Origin: Patescibacteria group bacterium
GTDB lineage: Bacteria > Patescibacteriota > Saccharimonadia > CAILAD01 > BJGX01
Length of the DNA stretch: 6,407 nt
Assembly: GCA_009691555.1 (NCBI GenBank)
Contig: SICB01000032.1
Location: 1 to 6,407, forward strand
Direction: 5' to 3'
Part shown: positions 1 to 5,455 of the stretch, one piece after another
Layout of the letters: each line of letters opens with the position of its first letter
Numbering within the stretch: the stretch's first letter is position 1
Program-made: the position numbers and the translations under genes
The notes under the pieces: model-generated
Told to the model about the DNA's origin: nothing
What the model saw: the letters and a program-made list of their open reading frames with translations, nothing else
Databases searched by the model: none

Positions 1-431
1 TCGGTCTTGTCGTATTCAAATAGCTCATTGGCAGCAAAAAATCGCGCCACCTCGATCTTGCCATTTTCGATGCTATCGGAGGCATGCACGATGTTATTAG
101 AACCCGACAGGCCAAAGTCGCCCCGAATCGTGCCGGCTGGCGCCTCCTGACCTTTTGTAGGCCCTACTAGTACCCTAATAGCTGCAACGCCGCCCTCGCC
201 GCCCTCGAGTGCAATTGCTACCAGCGGTGAGCTCTTCATAAAAGCCTTGATGTCAGCAAAAAAAGGCTTATCTGTCAGATGGGCGTAGTGCTCTTCTAGT
301 ATCGCGTCTTCGACGGTCATCATCTTAATACCAATTATCTTTAAGCCCTTACGCTCAAACCGACTAATGATTTCGCCGACCAAGCCGCGCTGCAGGCCAT
401 CTGGTTTTACTAGTACCAACGATTGTTCCAT
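1..431 (-). CDS. ndk: Nucleoside diphosphate kinase, 3' end cut by window edge
   Basis: This enzyme moves the gamma-phosphate of ATP onto NDPs and dNDPs through a phosphohistidine, balancing cytosolic nucleotide pools. The frame starts with ATG at 431 and stays open to base 1, giving 143 residues plus two bases, so only the extreme C-terminus is missing (family length is roughly 130-150). The active-site motif NIVHASDS is present with catalytic His116. Other expected nucleotide-site residues are visible: Lys9 in LVKPDG, Tyr49, Arg86, Thr92, Arg103 and Asn113. A glycine-rich stretch at 77-81 (GGEGG) appears about one residue longer than in typical bacterial enzymes. The start is supported by an AAGGAG Shine-Dalgarno sequence six bases upstream. 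It is the last visible gene of a minus-strand cluster, 19 bp after the M16 peptidase, and is probably cotranscribed with it. Confidence 0.96.
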   Translation of the reverse strand, partial: MEQSLVLVKPDGLQRGLVGEIISRFERKGLKIIGIKMMTVEDAILEEHYAHLTDKPFFADIKAFMKSSPLVAIALEGGEGGVAAIRVLVGPTKGQEAPAGTIRGDFGLSGSNNIVHASDSIENGKIEVARFFAANELFEYDKT

Positions 432-437
432 TTTGTG

Positions 438-443
438 CTCCTT
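438..443 (-). promoter_or_regulatory. Strong Shine-Dalgarno site of ndk
   Basis: Reading the minus strand, AAGGAG lies six bases (CACAAA) before the ndk ATG. It is the best ribosome binding site in the window. It fixes the ndk start and contrasts with the promoter-proximal genes, which lack such a site. Confidence 0.85.
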
Positions 444-450
444 TTTTAAG

Positions 451-1740
451 TTATTTATTTCGTAATAGTTGTTCGATATTTTTTATTTTGGCTTCCTCGA
501 TTGGGCCAATAGCTGCAAAGTGCAGGTCTTTGGTCTGGAGGTACTTTTGGGCCGCCTCAATCACTGAATCGGTCGTGACGGCGTCGATATCAGCTAGCAT
601 CTCCTCAAGAGTCCAGACCTTGCCAGAAATTATCATATCGCTACCCATGACATCAGCCACCGCCGAATTGCTCTCGAGCCCCATAATCATCCGGCCCCGA
701 ACCTGCTCTTTGGCCTTGTCGAGCTCCTTGCGCTCGATTCCCTCAATGCGCACCTTAGTCAGCTCCTCGGCAATGGCTCCGACCGCCTCATCGACCCTGT
801 CGTTGCTAACTCCGGCGTAGATCTCAAATTTGCCGGTATCGACAAAGTTGCTGTAGCTCATATATATGGTGTAGGCCAGCGCCTTGCGTTCGCGAACATT
901 CAAAAACAGCCGCGAGCTCATACCAGAGCCAAGCAAGGTGCTAAGGATTTTCATCGACGGCTCATCGTTGGCGTCGATCTGCGGGGCTCGACCAGCCACA
1001 ATGATATGCGACTGGTTGGTGTCTTGGTGGATGATATTGGTTATTTTATCAGATTGCGAGTGCTTGATTTTTTCATAACCACGGCGCGCTTTGGTGCTAA
1101 ATGAGCCCAGCAACTCTTCGGCCAGCTCAACTGCTCTGGCGTGGCTGATATTGCCGGCAACTGATATTACGAGGTTGTCCATACAATACAGGCTCTTAAA
1201 GTAATCGATAATTATTTGGCGCGGCATGGCCTGAATTATTTCTGGGGTACCAATTACATTGGTGCGCAGGCTGTCTTTAGGCCAGAGCAAATCGCCCACC
1301 AAATCAAACACATAGCGGCCTGGGTCGTCTTTGTATACATTCATTTCTTCGAGTATCACGCCCCGTTCGCGCTCGAACTCTGCTTGCTTAAAAAGCGGGT
1401 CGGTTAGGATATCGGCCAAGATATTAAAGGCCAGCCCGACGTAGTTTTTGGGGAGTTTAATATAATAGCAGGTGTGATCTTCGGCGGTGTAGGCGTTCAT
1501 GTACCCGCCCACCGAATCGACTTCTTCCGATATAATCCTGGCCTCAGGCCGCTTGGTGGTGCCCTTAAATAGCAGATGCTCCAAAAAGTGGGCCGAGCCG
1601 TATTCGGTTTGCATATCTTCGTAGCGTCCGCCGGCTCCGACAAAAAAAGCCACCGTCACGCTCTCGGTGTCGTCCATGGTGCGAGTTACAACTCGGACGC
1701 CGTTATGAAGAGTACTTATTTTGTGCAAGCTAGCAGCCAT
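451..1740 (-). CDS. M16-family zinc metallopeptidase (processing-peptidase-like)
   Basis: The 429-residue protein belongs to the pitrilysin/M16 family, of the short type related to mitochondrial processing peptidase beta and bacterial PqqL/YmxG-like proteins. The inverted zinc motif HxxEH is HFLEH at residues 51-55 (His51 and His55 as ligands, Glu54 as catalytic base). The third ligand is Glu131 in VILEEM, at the expected distance. The second domain carries GSGMSSRLF (271-279) and LAY (288-290), the usual C-domain substrate-site motifs, so the protein looks catalytically complete. No signal peptide or membrane segment is visible, so it probably works in the cytosol, degrading or trimming peptides; the substrate is unknown. 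The ATG overlaps the stop codon of the upstream DedA gene (TAATG), which supports this start and suggests translational coupling. ndk follows after 19 bp. Confidence 0.95.
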   Translation of the reverse strand: MAASLHKISTLHNGVRVVTRTMDDTESVTVAFFVGAGGRYEDMQTEYGSAHFLEHLLFKGTTKRPEARIISEEVDSVGGYMNAYTAEDHTCYYIKLPKNYVGLAFNILADILTDPLFKQAEFERERGVILEEMNVYKDDPGRYVFDLVGDLLWPKDSLRTNVIGTPEIIQAMPRQIIIDYFKSLYCMDNLVISVAGNISHARAVELAEELLGSFSTKARRGYEKIKHSQSDKITNIIHQDTNQSHIIVAGRAPQIDANDEPSMKILSTLLGSGMSSRLFLNVRERKALAYTIYMSYSNFVDTGKFEIYAGVSNDRVDEAVGAIAEELTKVRIEGIERKELDKAKEQVRGRMIMGLESNSAVADVMGSDMIISGKVWTLEEMLADIDAVTTDSVIEAAQKYLQTKDLHFAAIGPIEEAKIKNIEQLLRNK

Positions 1741-2438
1741 TATTTGTGCCCTTTTCGGATTGGTGCTGGGGCAGAATCGGCCTTAGAGCTAGAGCTAGTT
1801 TTATTTTTGCGTTTGGCAAGTGAGCGCTTGACATGGCCAAGATATTCGGCCCGCTTGTTTTGGTCTTTCAAGATATGCCATAGCGCTGGGGCAATTGATA
1901 TTAGGATTATCACGAGGGCTATCGGTATTAGGTATTTATCGACATCCGGAATGGCATTACCAATAAGGTAGCCGAGCATTGTTACCCCGACGGCCCAGAG
2001 CAATCCGCCGATAAGGTTAAAAAATAAGAAGGTCTTGTACTCCATTTTGCCTACGCCGGCAACGACGGGGGCGAAAGTGCGCACAACGGGTATAAAGCGC
2101 GCCAGAATTATGGTTTTACCACCGTGTTTTTTATAAAAAGCCTGCGTCCTTTCGACATTTTTGGTACTAAAAACCAGCGAATCTTTTTTGGTAAAGACGC
2201 GCGGGCCGACTTTTTTGCCAAACTGGTAGCCGACATTATCGCCCACCACTGCCGCTACGAAAGTAATAGCGCACAATAAGGCGATATTAAAAAAGCCTTG
2301 CGAAGCCAAGAAGCCAGCTGTAAAAAGCAAGCTGTCGCCGGGCAGAAAAAACCCAACCAAAAGCCCCGACTCGGCAAAGACTATCGCAAATATGCCAGCG
2401 TAGCCGACTGTTTTTAGGAGGCTGTTGAGATCGAACAT
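1740..2438 (-). CDS. DedA-family (VTT/SNARE-associated domain) integral membrane protein
   Basis: The protein has 232 residues and is strongly hydrophobic. The family signature is clear: an N-terminal re-entrant region with FAESGLLVGFFLPGDSLL (21-38, including Glu23 and Asp35), GDNVGYQFGK (66-75), and the core motif RFIPVVRTFAPVVAG (114-128) followed by M132, N141 and W148. A last membrane helix spans about 169-190. Some characterised DedA relatives act as lipid flippases (undecaprenyl phosphate or phosphatidylethanolamine recycling), and Arg114, Arg120, Glu23 and Asp35 match the charged residues important in that family; the lipid handled here is unknown. Residues about 204-232 form a basic, Ser/Ala/Pro-rich tail, probably cytoplasmic and longer than in many relatives. 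The gene starts 22 bp after mnmG and appears to have its own extended -10 promoter with a leaderless start. Its stop overlaps the peptidase start. Confidence 0.94.
   Translation of the reverse strand: MFDLNSLLKTVGYAGIFAIVFAESGLLVGFFLPGDSLLFTAGFLASQGFFNIALLCAITFVAAVVGDNVGYQFGKKVGPRVFTKKDSLVFSTKNVERTQAFYKKHGGKTIILARFIPVVRTFAPVVAGVGKMEYKTFLFFNLIGGLLWAVGVTMLGYLIGNAIPDVDKYLIPIALVIILISIAPALWHILKDQNKRAEYLGHVKRSLAKRKNKTSSSSKADSAPAPIRKGHK
1749..1755 (-). promoter_or_regulatory. Shine-Dalgarno site of the M16 peptidase gene, inside the dedA 3' end
   Basis: On the minus strand AAAAGGG lies within the last codons of the DedA gene, eight bases before the peptidase ATG at 1740. Together with the TAATG overlap (1738-1742) it indicates reinitiation or coupled translation by ribosomes finishing the DedA gene. 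Confidence 0.6.
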
Positions 2439-2444
2439 TAAGTT

Positions 2445-2453
2445 ATTATACCA
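2445..2453 (-). promoter_or_regulatory. Extended -10 promoter of the DedA gene, leaderless geometry
   Basis: The minus strand reads TGGTATAAT, a perfect TGn plus TATAAT extended -10 element, in the 22-bp gap between mnmG and the DedA gene. Exactly six bases (AACTTA) separate the hexamer from the ATG, so the expected transcription start is the A of the start codon. No good -35 box is seen at 16-18 bp, as is common for extended -10 promoters. No Shine-Dalgarno sequence is present before the ATG. The promoter would transcribe the DedA, peptidase and ndk genes independently of mnmG. Confidence 0.65.
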
Positions 2454-2460
2454 GACTGTC

Positions 2461-4317
2461 TCAAAGGCTGTGAGTTAGTTTATAAGCGGCAATCAAAATT
2501 ATCGTCAAATCGGCTGGGGTGACGCCTTGTATCTGGCCGGCTTGGGCGATATTGGCGGGCTGAACCTCCTGGAGTCGCAGCCGAGCCTCATTACGCAAGC
2601 CCTTGATGGCCAAATAGTCCATATCGCTTGGCAACACTTGAGTTTGGCGGTCTTTAAGCCGTTCGGCTTCGCGTTTTTGCCGGTCAAAATAGCCACTGTA
2701 TTTGACCTCCGATATGACCTGCTCGGCAATTTCGCCGGTAACCTCAATACCAAACTCCAGCCTGATGGTTTCGAGGTTGTTTTCGGGCCGCTTGAGGTAA
2801 TCGTAGGCTGTAATACTCCTCCCACCGAGGCGCAATTTTTTGGATTTCAAGAGCTTTAGGGCGCTACCAATTGCAATCTGCTTTTGTTCGGCGCGCTTCA
2901 AGCGGCTCGAGGGCAAGAGCCCGACGGCGTGGCCTTTGCCGCTGAGTCTGAGGTCGGCGTTGTCGTTACGAAGCAAGAGCCGGTACTCGGCTCGGCTAGT
3001 AAATATACGGTACGGCTCGACATGGATTTTGGTTACGAGGTCTTCGATTAGCACCCCAATATATGCCTCGGTTCTATCGAGTACGAAGGGCGTTTTGGCC
3101 TGGGCCTTGCGGGCCGCGTTAATACCGGCCATCAGGCCTTGGGCGGCGGCTTCCTCGTATCCAGTAGTGCCGTTCATTTGACCGGCCAAAAACAGCCCAG
3201 AGATTTTTTTGGTTTCAAGGCTTAGTTTCAGCTGGTGAGGCAAGAAGTAATCATACACCACAGCGTAGCCGTACCTGATGAATTCGGCGTTCTCGAGGCC
3301 TGGTATGGTGCGAATGATTTTTTCTTGAAGCTTTTCGGGAAAAGCCAGCGAGGCTCCCTGAATATACATCCAGTCGCCAAACGGTCCGTCGGGGTGCCCA
3401 ACTGGCTCAATAAATATCGGGTGCCTGGCTCTATCTGGAAAGTTCGATATTTTGCGGTCCAGGCTGGGGCAGCTGCGTGGCGAGCGTTCGGTAATTTTAC
3501 CTGAAAAAACCGGCGACTCGGTGAGGTTATCGAGCACAATCTTGTGGGTTTCGGGCGTAGTGTAGGTTAGGTAGCAAGGCACTTGCTCGGTAGCTACAAA
3601 TAAGTTCTTGGTGGGGTGGGTAAAGCTAATGGGCCCGTCTGTACCAGGTGAAACAGTCATTTTGGAGTAATCAATACTACCTCGTCGAATACGAGGCGGA
3701 GTGCCGGTTTTGAGCCTGCCCCGCTCTAACCCTAGGGATATTAGCGATGCACTCAGCCCAACAGATGAATCCTCATCAATCCGACCACCTTTGCGCACCA
3801 CATCGTCGCCAATGACGATTTCGCCGTTTAGGAAGGTGCCACTGCATACAATGACGCTTTTGGTCTGAACAACTTTATTGTTCTTTGTTTTTACGCCCGT
3901 AACGATATTATTTTTGTGCTCGATAGCAATTGCTTCGTCTTGCAAAAAAGTGAGGTTTTTGGTGGCCTTGAGTTCGGCTATCATATGGCGATTATAGAGG
4001 TCCATATCGACCTGCGCGCGGTAAGCTCGCACCGCCGGCCCCTTGCTGGTATTGAGCTCCTTGAGCTGTATTGAGCTGAGGTCCGATACTTTGGCCATAA
4101 TGCCACCGAGGGCGTCGATTTCGCGCACCAAGTGCCCTTTGCCTGGGCCGCCTATCGAGGGGTTGCACGGCAAAGCTGCCACTTTGTCGAGGCTGGTAGT
4201 TATAAGTAGCGTCTTAGCACCGAGCCGAGCCGAAGCCACCGCAGCTTCGCAACCGGCGTGTCCGGCTCCGATAACAACGACCTCGTATGCTGTTAGGTTT
4301 TTGGTTGAGTGCAACAT
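2461..4317 (-). CDS. mnmG: tRNA uridine-34 5-carboxymethylaminomethyl modification enzyme MnmG (GidA)
   Basis: MnmG, with its partner MnmE, uses FAD, NADH, methylene-tetrahydrofolate and glycine or ammonium to modify the wobble uridine of certain tRNAs. The 618-residue product shows the FAD-binding GAGHAG at 17-22, PCNPSIGGPGKG (50-61, Cys51), LNTSKGPAVRA (88-98), RLKTGTPPRI (201-210), CPSLDRKI with Cys283, AGQMNGTTGYEEAAAQG (378-394), EPYRIFTSRAEYRLLLR (434-450) and the C-terminal helical domain that contacts MnmE and tRNA (about 540-618). The frame could begin at 4356, but I chose ATG 4317 because it places the FAD motif at the usual distance from the N-terminus and because a good promoter lies between the two starts. 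Some usually invariant positions differ (for example KIHVEPYR instead of the common KGTxEPYR). The stop is TGA. mnmE is not in the window. Confidence 0.96.
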   Translation of the reverse strand: MLHSTKNLTAYEVVVIGAGHAGCEAAVASARLGAKTLLITTSLDKVAALPCNPSIGGPGKGHLVREIDALGGIMAKVSDLSSIQLKELNTSKGPAVRAYRAQVDMDLYNRHMIAELKATKNLTFLQDEAIAIEHKNNIVTGVKTKNNKVVQTKSVIVCSGTFLNGEIVIGDDVVRKGGRIDEDSSVGLSASLISLGLERGRLKTGTPPRIRRGSIDYSKMTVSPGTDGPISFTHPTKNLFVATEQVPCYLTYTTPETHKIVLDNLTESPVFSGKITERSPRSCPSLDRKISNFPDRARHPIFIEPVGHPDGPFGDWMYIQGASLAFPEKLQEKIIRTIPGLENAEFIRYGYAVVYDYFLPHQLKLSLETKKISGLFLAGQMNGTTGYEEAAAQGLMAGINAARKAQAKTPFVLDRTEAYIGVLIEDLVTKIHVEPYRIFTSRAEYRLLLRNDNADLRLSGKGHAVGLLPSSRLKRAEQKQIAIGSALKLLKSKKLRLGGRSITAYDYLKRPENNLETIRLEFGIEVTGEIAEQVISEVKYSGYFDRQKREAERLKDRQTQVLPSDMDYLAIKGLRNEARLRLQEVQPANIAQAGQIQGVTPADLTIILIAAYKLTHSL

Positions 4318-4327
4318 CAGATAAGCT

Positions 4328-4356
4328 ATTTTACACCTGTTAGGCATTAATCTCAA
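4328..4356 (-). promoter_or_regulatory. Sigma70-like promoter of mnmG
   Basis: On the minus strand, TTGAGA (4351-4356) and TAAAAT (4328-4333) are separated by 17 bp; each box matches the consensus at five of six positions. The expected start of transcription is about 4321, leaving a leader of only about four bases before ATG 4317. No Shine-Dalgarno sequence fits: the nearest candidate, AGGTG at 4334-4338, is too far from the ATG and lies upstream of the -10 box. This promoter excludes the longer in-frame start at 4356. Confidence 0.7.
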
Positions 4357-4372
4357 GCTCTGAGCTGCTTGA
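4353..4372. repeat. Inverted repeat joining the two divergent -35 boxes
   Basis: TCAAGC (4353-4358) and GCTTGA (4367-4372) form 6-bp inverted arms around 8 bp. A second, offset palindrome, AGCTC-T-GAGCT, occupies 4356-4366. The outer arms include the TTGA cores of the mnmG and xer -35 boxes, so part of the symmetry simply follows from two back-to-back promoters. The inner palindrome is not explained that way and could be an operator, but no regulator is identified. Confidence 0.45.
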
Positions 4373-4397
4373 CCGCCATGCCATTAAGGCTTACGCT
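4369..4397 (+). promoter_or_regulatory. Probable promoter of the Xer recombinase gene, leaderless geometry
   Basis: TTGACC (4369-4374) lies 17 bp before TACGCT (4392-4397). The -35 box matches consensus at five positions; the -10 matches only at the three most conserved positions (T1, A2, T6). Six bases (AAAACT) then lead to ATG 4404, so the predicted transcription start is the A of ATG, the same geometry as at the DedA gene. An AAGG at 4386-4389 is 14 bases from the ATG, too far to be a normal Shine-Dalgarno sequence. Confidence 0.55.
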
Positions 4398-4403
4398 AAA
4401 ACT

Positions 4404-5318
4404 ATGTTTTCAGATTACCTAGCCGAATTCTTGGATTATATGGAGATCGAAAAAGGTCGAAGCCTCAAGACTATCGAGAACTACTCACTGTACCTGAACC
4501 GCTTTTATGAGTTTGCCGGCGATATTAAGGTTGGTAGTATCGACATTGCCCTGGTTAGCAAGTGGCGGCAGTGGCTTAATCGGTACAAAGGCAGTGATGG
4601 CCGCGAGGTCAGCAAAACCACCCAAAATTACCACCTCATCGCGCTGAGGTCGTTTTTGAAGTATATGGCGAGGCGCGACATCGCGACTCTTGCTCCCGAA
4701 AAAATCGAGCTAGCTACCAGCAAGCGCCCCCAGGTTAGCTGGTTGGACGCCGACGAGGTGCTAGCGCTCTTTGAAGCCACCGATAGTAGCAATATCGTCG
4801 GGCTCCGCGACAGAGCCATATTAGAGCTACTGTTTTCGACCGGCCTGAGGGTCTCGGAGCTCGTGAAGCTCAATCGCGACAGCATCAACCTCGATAAAGG
4901 CGAATTTAGCGTTCGGGGCAAAGGTCAAAAAGACCGCCCGGTGTATGTTAGTGGTTCGGCCAAAGATTCGATTTATAGCTACCTTAAGGAGCGTCACGAT
5001 AGCTTTGAGGCGCTATTTGTGCAAGCCAGCCAGCGTAAAAACAGCCAAGACACCACCATTAGCCGCCTAACGCCGCGCACCATTCAGCGCATTGTCGAGC
5101 GCTATCGCAGCAAAGCCGGCATTACCAAGCATGTTACGCCGCACACACTGCGCCATAGCTTTGCGACCGACCTGCTGGGCAATGGTGCCGACCTGCGCAG
5201 TGTGCAGAGCTTGCTGGGGCATGCCAATATCGCCACCACCCAGATTTATACGCATGTTACCGACCCTCAGCTCAAGGAAATTCATAAGCAATTTCACTCC
5301 AAAAAAGGCAAAAGCTAA
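4404..5318 (+). CDS. xerC: XerC/XerD-type tyrosine site-specific recombinase
   Basis: The 304-residue protein has the two-domain layout and length typical of chromosome dimer resolution recombinases. Residues 1-95 are the SAM-like, core-binding N-terminal domain; about 110-290 are the catalytic domain. All six catalytic residues are visible: Arg149 in STGLRVSEL, Lys173 in VRGKGQKDR, His247 and Arg250 in TPHTLRHSFAT, His273 in LLGHANIATT, and the nucleophile Tyr282 in QIYTHV. The enzyme cuts and rejoins DNA through a 3'-phosphotyrosine intermediate, normally at dif near the terminus to resolve chromosome dimers. No integrase-style extra domain, att repeat or mobile cargo is visible, so a housekeeping role is more likely than a phage or transposon integrase. 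The sequence alone does not separate XerC from XerD. It diverges from mnmG and has no good Shine-Dalgarno sequence. Confidence 0.93.
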   Translation: MFSDYLAEFLDYMEIEKGRSLKTIENYSLYLNRFYEFAGDIKVGSIDIALVSKWRQWLNRYKGSDGREVSKTTQNYHLIALRSFLKYMARRDIATLAPEKIELATSKRPQVSWLDADEVLALFEATDSSNIVGLRDRAILELLFSTGLRVSELVKLNRDSINLDKGEFSVRGKGQKDRPVYVSGSAKDSIYSYLKERHDSFEALFVQASQRKNSQDTTISRLTPRTIQRIVERYRSKAGITKHVTPHTLRHSFATDLLGNGADLRSVQSLLGHANIATTQIYTHVTDPQLKEIHKQFHSKKGKS

Positions 5319-5347
5319 AAAAGCTGGCTTCAGCCAAGGCCGAAGCC
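5317..5347 (-). terminator. Rho-independent terminator-like hairpin for the pilus gene
   Basis: GGCTTC (5326-5331) pairs with GAAGCC (5342-5347), with one mismatch and further GC pairs below a CAAG loop. On the minus strand the hairpin is followed by AGC and then six T residues (5322-5317), the order expected for an intrinsic terminator of transcription coming from the pilus gene. It lies about 106 bp after that gene's stop and overlaps the last bases of the recombinase gene. Confidence 0.65.
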
Positions 5348-5360
5348 GACCAATATCCGG

Positions 5361-5383
5361 TGCGCCGAGAACGAACTGGTGCA
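5361..5383. repeat. Weak stem-loop in the convergent gap
   Basis: TGCGCC (5361-5366) can pair with GGTGCA (5378-5383), including one G-T wobble, around an 11-base loop. It is short and could be chance; it is listed because it sits between two clearer hairpins. Confidence 0.25.
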
Positions 5384-5392
5384 GGCGATGTC

Positions 5393-5414
5393 TGCCGATA
5401 GTGCTCTATCGGTA
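5393..5414. repeat. Perfect hairpin in the convergent gap
   Basis: CCGATAG (5395-5401) and CTATCGG (5406-5412) form a perfect 7-bp stem with a TGCT loop, extendable by a G-T wobble and a T-A pair to 5393-5414. Neither strand has a T-run directly after it, so it is not an obvious terminator by itself. It may be an RNA 3'-end stabiliser, part of a structured transcript or a protein-binding site; the sequence does not decide. Confidence 0.55.
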
Positions 5415-5417
5415 CGG

Positions 5418-5455
5418 AGCGTAGCTAAATTGTTTTTGTTAGAGTGCTTTTTTTT
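5418..5455 (+). terminator. Possible terminator of the Xer gene
   Basis: An imperfect stem (AGCG/TGCT, an internal loop, then CTAA/TTAG around a 10-base loop; 5418-5448) is followed directly by eight T residues (5448-5455). The stem is weak, but its position between convergent genes and the T-run fit a plus-strand intrinsic terminator. The T-run reaches into the stop codon of the pilus gene. Confidence 0.4.

Noticed and set aside
4052..4077. Three copies of TTGAGCT within 26 bases
   Set aside because: They fall inside mnmG where the conserved protein segment contains repeated Leu/Ser/Glu codons; irregular spacing and coding constraint make a regulatory array unlikely.
488..4324. Many plus-strand open frames of 60-130 codons opposite the peptidase, DedA and mnmG genes (for example 488-820, 1576-1971, 2840-3181, 4043-4324)
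   Set aside because: They lie antisense to well-recognised genes, have low-complexity composition and no recognisable motifs or start signals; they are shadows of the codon usage of the real genes.
4318..4356. Longer mnmG start at 4356, adding 13 residues
   Set aside because: The extension lies across a good promoter (-35 at 4351-4356, -10 at 4328-4333) and would place the FAD motif unusually far from the N-terminus.
4378..4403. ATG at 4378 as an upstream start for the recombinase
   Set aside because: It is out of frame with the Xer reading frame and sits between the proposed -35 and -10 boxes.
5092..5424. Alternative plus-strand frame overlapping the end of the recombinase gene
   Set aside because: It is a frame-shifted reading of the conserved catalytic region; only the Xer frame gives the family motifs.
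4318..5453. A dif or att site next to the recombinase gene
   Set aside because: Neither flanking intergenic region shows two roughly 11-bp arms with a 6-8-bp centre or a tRNA gene end, so neither chromosomal dif nor an integration site is supported here.
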